Shown here piece by piece: positions 61,201 through 64,000 of a DNA stretch of 64,000 bases. The stretch comes from JAVBUY01 sp031552735 (lineage in GTDB: Bacteria > Bacillota > Clostridia > Christensenellales > Aristaeellaceae), in NCBI GenBank assembly GCA_031552735.1, contig JAVBMF010000012.1:44404-108403 (forward strand), given 5' to 3'. Both the position numbers and the translations under genes were made by a program. The notes beneath the pieces are model-generated. The model was not told the origin of the DNA, searched no databases, and saw nothing but the letters and a program-made list of their open reading frames with translations. Position 1 is the stretch's first letter; each line of letters starts with the position of its first letter.

Positions 61201-61260
61201 GGCGGCAGTGCCGCCAGCCATCTCGCTTCGCGGTGATCGGCGAAGCTTATTGGATCACGA

Positions 61261-61303
61261 AAGGCTCCTCGGCTGCGTCTTAACGCAGGGAGGAGCCTTT
61301 TTC
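61261..61303 (+). terminator. Intrinsic terminator of proS
   Basis: AAGGCTCCTC and GAGGAGCCTT pair around a smaller inner hairpin (CTGCG/CGCAG) and are followed by T residues. Confidence 0.88.
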
Positions 61304-61319
61304 TGTGCGACCACGACAG

Positions 61320-63191
61320 CTATCCCTTCACCGCCAGAAAATGCACATACACCACCTGCGCCGCCGCCTTGCCCACACCGGGAACGGCGGCGATTTCATC
61401 GACGGTAGCGTGCTTGATGGCCTCCATATTGCGGAAATGCTTGAGCAGCGCGCGCCGCCGCGCCGGACCGATGCCCGGGATGTCCTCCAGCTGCGATGCG
61501 GTGGCCGTCTTGCCGCGTAGCCCGCGATGATGCGTGATGGCGAAGCGATGTGCCTCGTCGCGCAGGCGCTGGATTAAGTGCAGCGCCGGGGAATGTCTGG
61601 GCAGATAGATCGACTGTTCCACGCCGGGCAGGAAGATTTCGTCCAGCCGCTCGGCAAGACCAAACATGGGGATGTCATACCCCGCCTCACGCATCGCGCG
61701 CTGAGCAAACGCCAACTGCTGCGGCCCGCCATCGATCAGGATCAGATCGGGCAACACCGAAAAGCTGCCCTCTTCCAGTGCCTTGCCCGCCAATTTACGC
61801 TCCTCTATTTCCTTGGTGGCGTGCGTCAGGCGTCGCAGAATGACCTCGTGCATGGATGCGAAGTCGTTGGCGCCTTCCACGGTCTTGATGCGGAAATGGC
61901 GGTAGTCCTTCTTGCTGGCCACGCCGTTCACGCACACCACCATCGACGCCACCGAGTTGGTGCCCTGCGTGTTGGAAATGTCGAATCCCTCAATACGGCT
62001 TGGCGCGATCGGCATGCCGATGGCCTCTGCCAGCGCCTCCGCCGCGCCGGTGGTGCGCTCCTGCTGGTGCATCAACCGCGCGTTCCGTTTGGCCAGCGCG
62101 TCGTCGGCGTTTTTCTTGGCCATGGCAACCAGATCGTGCTTTTGCCCGCGTTGCGGTGCGTGCAGCGTCACCTTGCCGCCCTTTTTCTCGCGCAGCCACT
62201 GCTCCAGTTCCGCCGCGCCCTCGGGCAGCGCCTCGACCAGCACTTCGCCGGGGATGGCCTTCGCATCCTCGTAAAATTGGGTGATGAATTGCTCGATCAC
62301 TTCACCGAGCGGTGCGTCCCCCGCACGCTCCAGCGCAAAGTGTTCACCGCCGACCATGCGCCCGCCGCGCACCAGCAACATTTGTAGCATCGCGTCGATG
62401 CCGTCCTGCGCCACAGCCAGAATGTCCTGATCGTTGCCGGTGACGCTGGTTGCTTTTTGCCGCTGCATCAGCTTGTCGATAGCGGCGATGTGTTCGCGGT
62501 ACATGGCTGCCTGTTCATAGCGCAAGTGCGCCGCCGCGTCCGCCATGCGCGCGCGCTGATCGTCCATCACGCCCTGATATTTGCCGTTCAGAAAGTCAAT
62601 CACCTGCGCCAGCACCGCATGGTACTGCGCGCGAGTCACTTGTCCGGCGCAGGGCGCGAGGCACTGCCCCAACTGCGCGTGCAGGCAGGGCCGCTGCGGT
62701 TTGTCGGGTCTGATGGGCCGCGTGCAGGTGCGCAGCGGAAACACCATGCGCGCGACCTCCATCACCTCGTGCACATACCACGCGGCATAGAACGGCCCAA
62801 AGTATTTCGCGCCGTCCTGCCGCACGCGCCGCACCACCTCCACACGGGGATAATCCTCGGTCAGGTCGATGCGCACGTAGGGGTAGGTTTTGTCGTCCTT
62901 GAGCATGATGTTGTAGTACGGCCTGTGTAGCTTGATCAGGTTGCACTCTAAGATCAGCGCCTCCAAGTTGGTATCGCACAGCATGATATCGAAGTCGTCG
63001 ATCTTCTGCACCATGGCGCGCACTTTCGCGTCGTGCGCGCGCGAAGTCTGGAAATACGACCGCACGCGATTCTTGAGGTTGATGGCCTTGCCGACGTAGA
63101 TGATATTGCCCGCCTGCTTCATCAGGTAGCAACCCGGGGAATTGGGCAACTGTCGCAGCTTGAACGCTACGTTGTCATTGGGTGCCTGCAC
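61320..63191 (-). CDS. uvrC: Excinuclease ABC subunit C
   Basis: About 623 residues. UvrC makes the two incisions of nucleotide excision repair. The GIY-YIG nuclease domain is at the N-terminus (GCYLMKQAGNIIYVGKAINLKNRVRSYF, short motifs CYLMK and IIYVGKA), then the C-type Cys cluster (PCLHAQLGQCLAPCAG), the UVR motif (around DDQRARMADAAAHLRYEQAA), an RNase H-like part with FDISNTQGTNSVAS and a helix-hairpin-helix pair (IPGIGPARRRALLKHF, VPGVGKAAAQVV). Start GTG 63191 is 8 bases from AGGAGG; the ATG at 63197 touches that site. Confidence 0.96.
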   Translation of the reverse strand: MQAPNDNVAFKLRQLPNSPGCYLMKQAGNIIYVGKAINLKNRVRSYFQTSRAHDAKVRAMVQKIDDFDIMLCDTNLEALILECNLIKLHRPYYNIMLKDDKTYPYVRIDLTEDYPRVEVVRRVRQDGAKYFGPFYAAWYVHEVMEVARMVFPLRTCTRPIRPDKPQRPCLHAQLGQCLAPCAGQVTRAQYHAVLAQVIDFLNGKYQGVMDDQRARMADAAAHLRYEQAAMYREHIAAIDKLMQRQKATSVTGNDQDILAVAQDGIDAMLQMLLVRGGRMVGGEHFALERAGDAPLGEVIEQFITQFYEDAKAIPGEVLVEALPEGAAELEQWLREKKGGKVTLHAPQRGQKHDLVAMAKKNADDALAKRNARLMHQQERTTGAAEALAEAIGMPIAPSRIEGFDISNTQGTNSVASMVVCVNGVASKKDYRHFRIKTVEGANDFASMHEVILRRLTHATKEIEERKLAGKALEEGSFSVLPDLILIDGGPQQLAFAQRAMREAGYDIPMFGLAERLDEIFLPGVEQSIYLPRHSPALHLIQRLRDEAHRFAITHHRGLRGKTATASQLEDIPGIGPARRRALLKHFRNMEAIKHATVDEIAAVPGVGKAAAQVVYVHFLAVKG

Positions 63192-63230
63192 GGTCATCAC
63201 CTCCTCGCATTGTCTTTTCTCTTGAAAGAA

Positions 63231-63252
63231 GCCAGGGAGCAATTTCCCTGGC
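63231..63252 (-). terminator. Hairpin upstream of uvrC
   Basis: GCCAGGGA, six-base loop, TCCCTGGC, followed on the minus strand by TTCTTTC. It probably ends the transcript of the DUF1292 gene before uvrC. Confidence 0.6.
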
Positions 63253-63606
63253 TTCGGTTCCTATGTAATTTTCGGATCCCTTCCTGGTTCGATGATCCAA
63301 AGTTCGAGGAGATGGAAGACAGAAACCTGAGTGTTTGCGATGGTATTCCGTGTCTCCTTGATCTACCGGGGGTTCCCTATCGAACTTGGGGTGGTCACCT
63401 ATTCGGACGCCGAGGATATGTTCCGCCAAACCGGGTCGATTCACCTTGGGGTTGGGGTCTTTTCCTCTGGCTCTATATGGTAATGTCCCTTTTCCGGGGT
63501 GCAATGGGATACCGATTGTTCACCGATGGATGGTTCCAATGGTCTTGCCTAAGGCTTTGCCAGAGGGTCCTGATCGGGATTTCAGGGTCGGGATTCCACC
63601 GTGATA
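63253..63606. other. 354-base non-coding spacer of unusual composition
   Basis: No gene with a ribosome site on either strand. Rich in GGG and CCC runs and in GG-A/T-CC words, and with few of the GCGC words that fill the neighbouring genes. It could encode a structured RNA, but I cannot draw a convincing single fold. Confidence 0.4.
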
Positions 63607-63966
63607 TTACGCTTTGTCCGAATCCTCGTCGTCCAGGAGATCGTCGTCATCCTCTTCCGAGAACCGGGTTTGTACAACCTCGATGAGCTGATCGAGCATA
63701 GACTCGTCAGGGGAGATAAACTCTTCCATCTCCTCGCCGTCCTCTCCTGTGACGGGAACAACCTTCATGATGTAGAGGCTATGCTCGTGCTGACAATCGT
63801 CGTCCTCGCAATCCTCATCGTGGCAATGATCGCATGCTTCCTGGTCGGCATCGCAGAGTACTGCGAACTCTTCACCATTGTAGAAGAAGTAGTCCATGAC
63901 CTCCAGAAGCAGCGTATTGCCCTCCTCGTCAGAGAATTCGACGATATCGCGTTCTGCCTGGTCCAC
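63607..63966 (-). CDS. DUF1292 family acidic protein with Cys/His-rich insertion
   Basis: 119 residues. The DUF1292 pattern is clear: a first pair of strands (IVEFSDEEGNTLLLEVMDYFFYNGEEFAVL, short motifs FSDEEGN and GEEFAVL), a loop, then SLYIMKVVP and a Glu/Asp-rich C-terminal tail (EEDDDDLLDDEDSDKA). Members are small cytoplasmic proteins of unknown role, common in Firmicutes. Unusually the loop between the strand pairs is ACDHCHDEDCEDDDCQHEH, with four Cys and four His. GTG at 63966 is 6 bases after GGGGGAG and is preferred to ATG 63972, which abuts that site. Confidence 0.82.
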   Translation of the reverse strand: MDQAERDIVEFSDEEGNTLLLEVMDYFFYNGEEFAVLCDADQEACDHCHDEDCEDDDCQHEHSLYIMKVVPVTGEDGEEMEEFISPDESMLDQLIEVVQTRFSEEDDDDLLDDEDSDKA

Positions 63967-64000
63967 TGGCATCTCCCCCTCTCCATGTGAATGGATACCG

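Noticed and set aside
63033..63686. 217-codon plus-strand frame crossing the uvrC start, the spacer and the DUF1292 end
   Set aside because: Overlaps two real genes antisense, has no ribosome site and unlikely residue content.

Overview
The window reads as a chromosomal segment of a GC-rich, probably anaerobic Firmicute (Clostridia; Christensenellales-like is a guess from gene content, not a measurement). Reasons: strong AGGAGG-type ribosome sites throughout, a proline T-box leader, YesM/YesN-type two-component genes, a YcxB-like protein, a DUF1292 protein, SH3b-rich surface protein, and citrate-lyase fermentation genes. Coding density is high and many genes overlap by ATGA or GTGA. Several genes appear to start at GTG or TTG where a nearby ATG lies inside or beside the Shine-Dalgarno sequence.

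Layout. 1-4,930: end of signal peptidase I, then a minus-strand run of small housekeeping genes (YcxB-like, metallophosphoesterase, GNAT acetyltransferase, one-TM peptide, a glycoside hydrolase family 2-like protein without recognisable catalytic residues, NUDIX hydrolase). 5,050-12,490: a 1,254-residue membrane-anchored protein with about seven SH3b-like repeats, the serine genes serC-serA, and an AraC-type regulator broken by a frameshift. 12,629-32,193: a surface-polysaccharide locus with a good promoter and a ~400-nt leader: ABC-2 exporter pair, glycosyltransferases, dTDP-rhamnose genes (rmlADBC), a complete ADP-heptose pathway (gmhA, hldE, hldD, gmhB), two WbsX-type proteins, a GT2-GT9 fusion that could use the ADP-heptose, and a set of little-known proteins carrying a DGQHR ParB-like motif or a short domain shared between two neighbours. 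The right half is visibly AT-richer than its surroundings. 32,194-33,904: an unidentified stretch and a decayed IS256-family element whose transposase has two amber codons at expected Trp positions. 33,997-38,915: a two-gene operon of TIR-TM-WD40-like membrane proteins, one with a plausible TIR NADase glutamate and one with a diverged TIR: the best candidate for an undescribed immune or signalling system. 39,175-46,826: a ribose/xylose-type ABC sugar importer with a histidine kinase, response regulator and a membrane-anchored binding protein that probably form a three-component sugar sensor. 47,113-59,321: a citrate utilisation island (citrate synthase, citF-citE-citD, an AbrB-family protein, tctA-tctB-tctC, a divergent LysR regulator, citXG fusion, citC). 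59,447-63,966: T-box-controlled proS, uvrC, and a DUF1292 protein with a Cys/His-rich insertion.

How it fits together: citrate would enter through the tripartite Tct carrier, be cleaved by the lyase CitDEF whose prosthetic group is made and attached by CitXG and acetylated by CitC, under LysR control at the tctC/LysR intergenic region. Sugars seen by the membrane-anchored binding protein would activate the kinase and YesN-type regulator and so the rbs-type importer next door. The polysaccharide locus makes dTDP-rhamnose and ADP-heptose, assembles a chain in the cytoplasm and exports it through the ABC-2 transporter. All functional statements are inferred from sequence reading by eye; no database search was possible.
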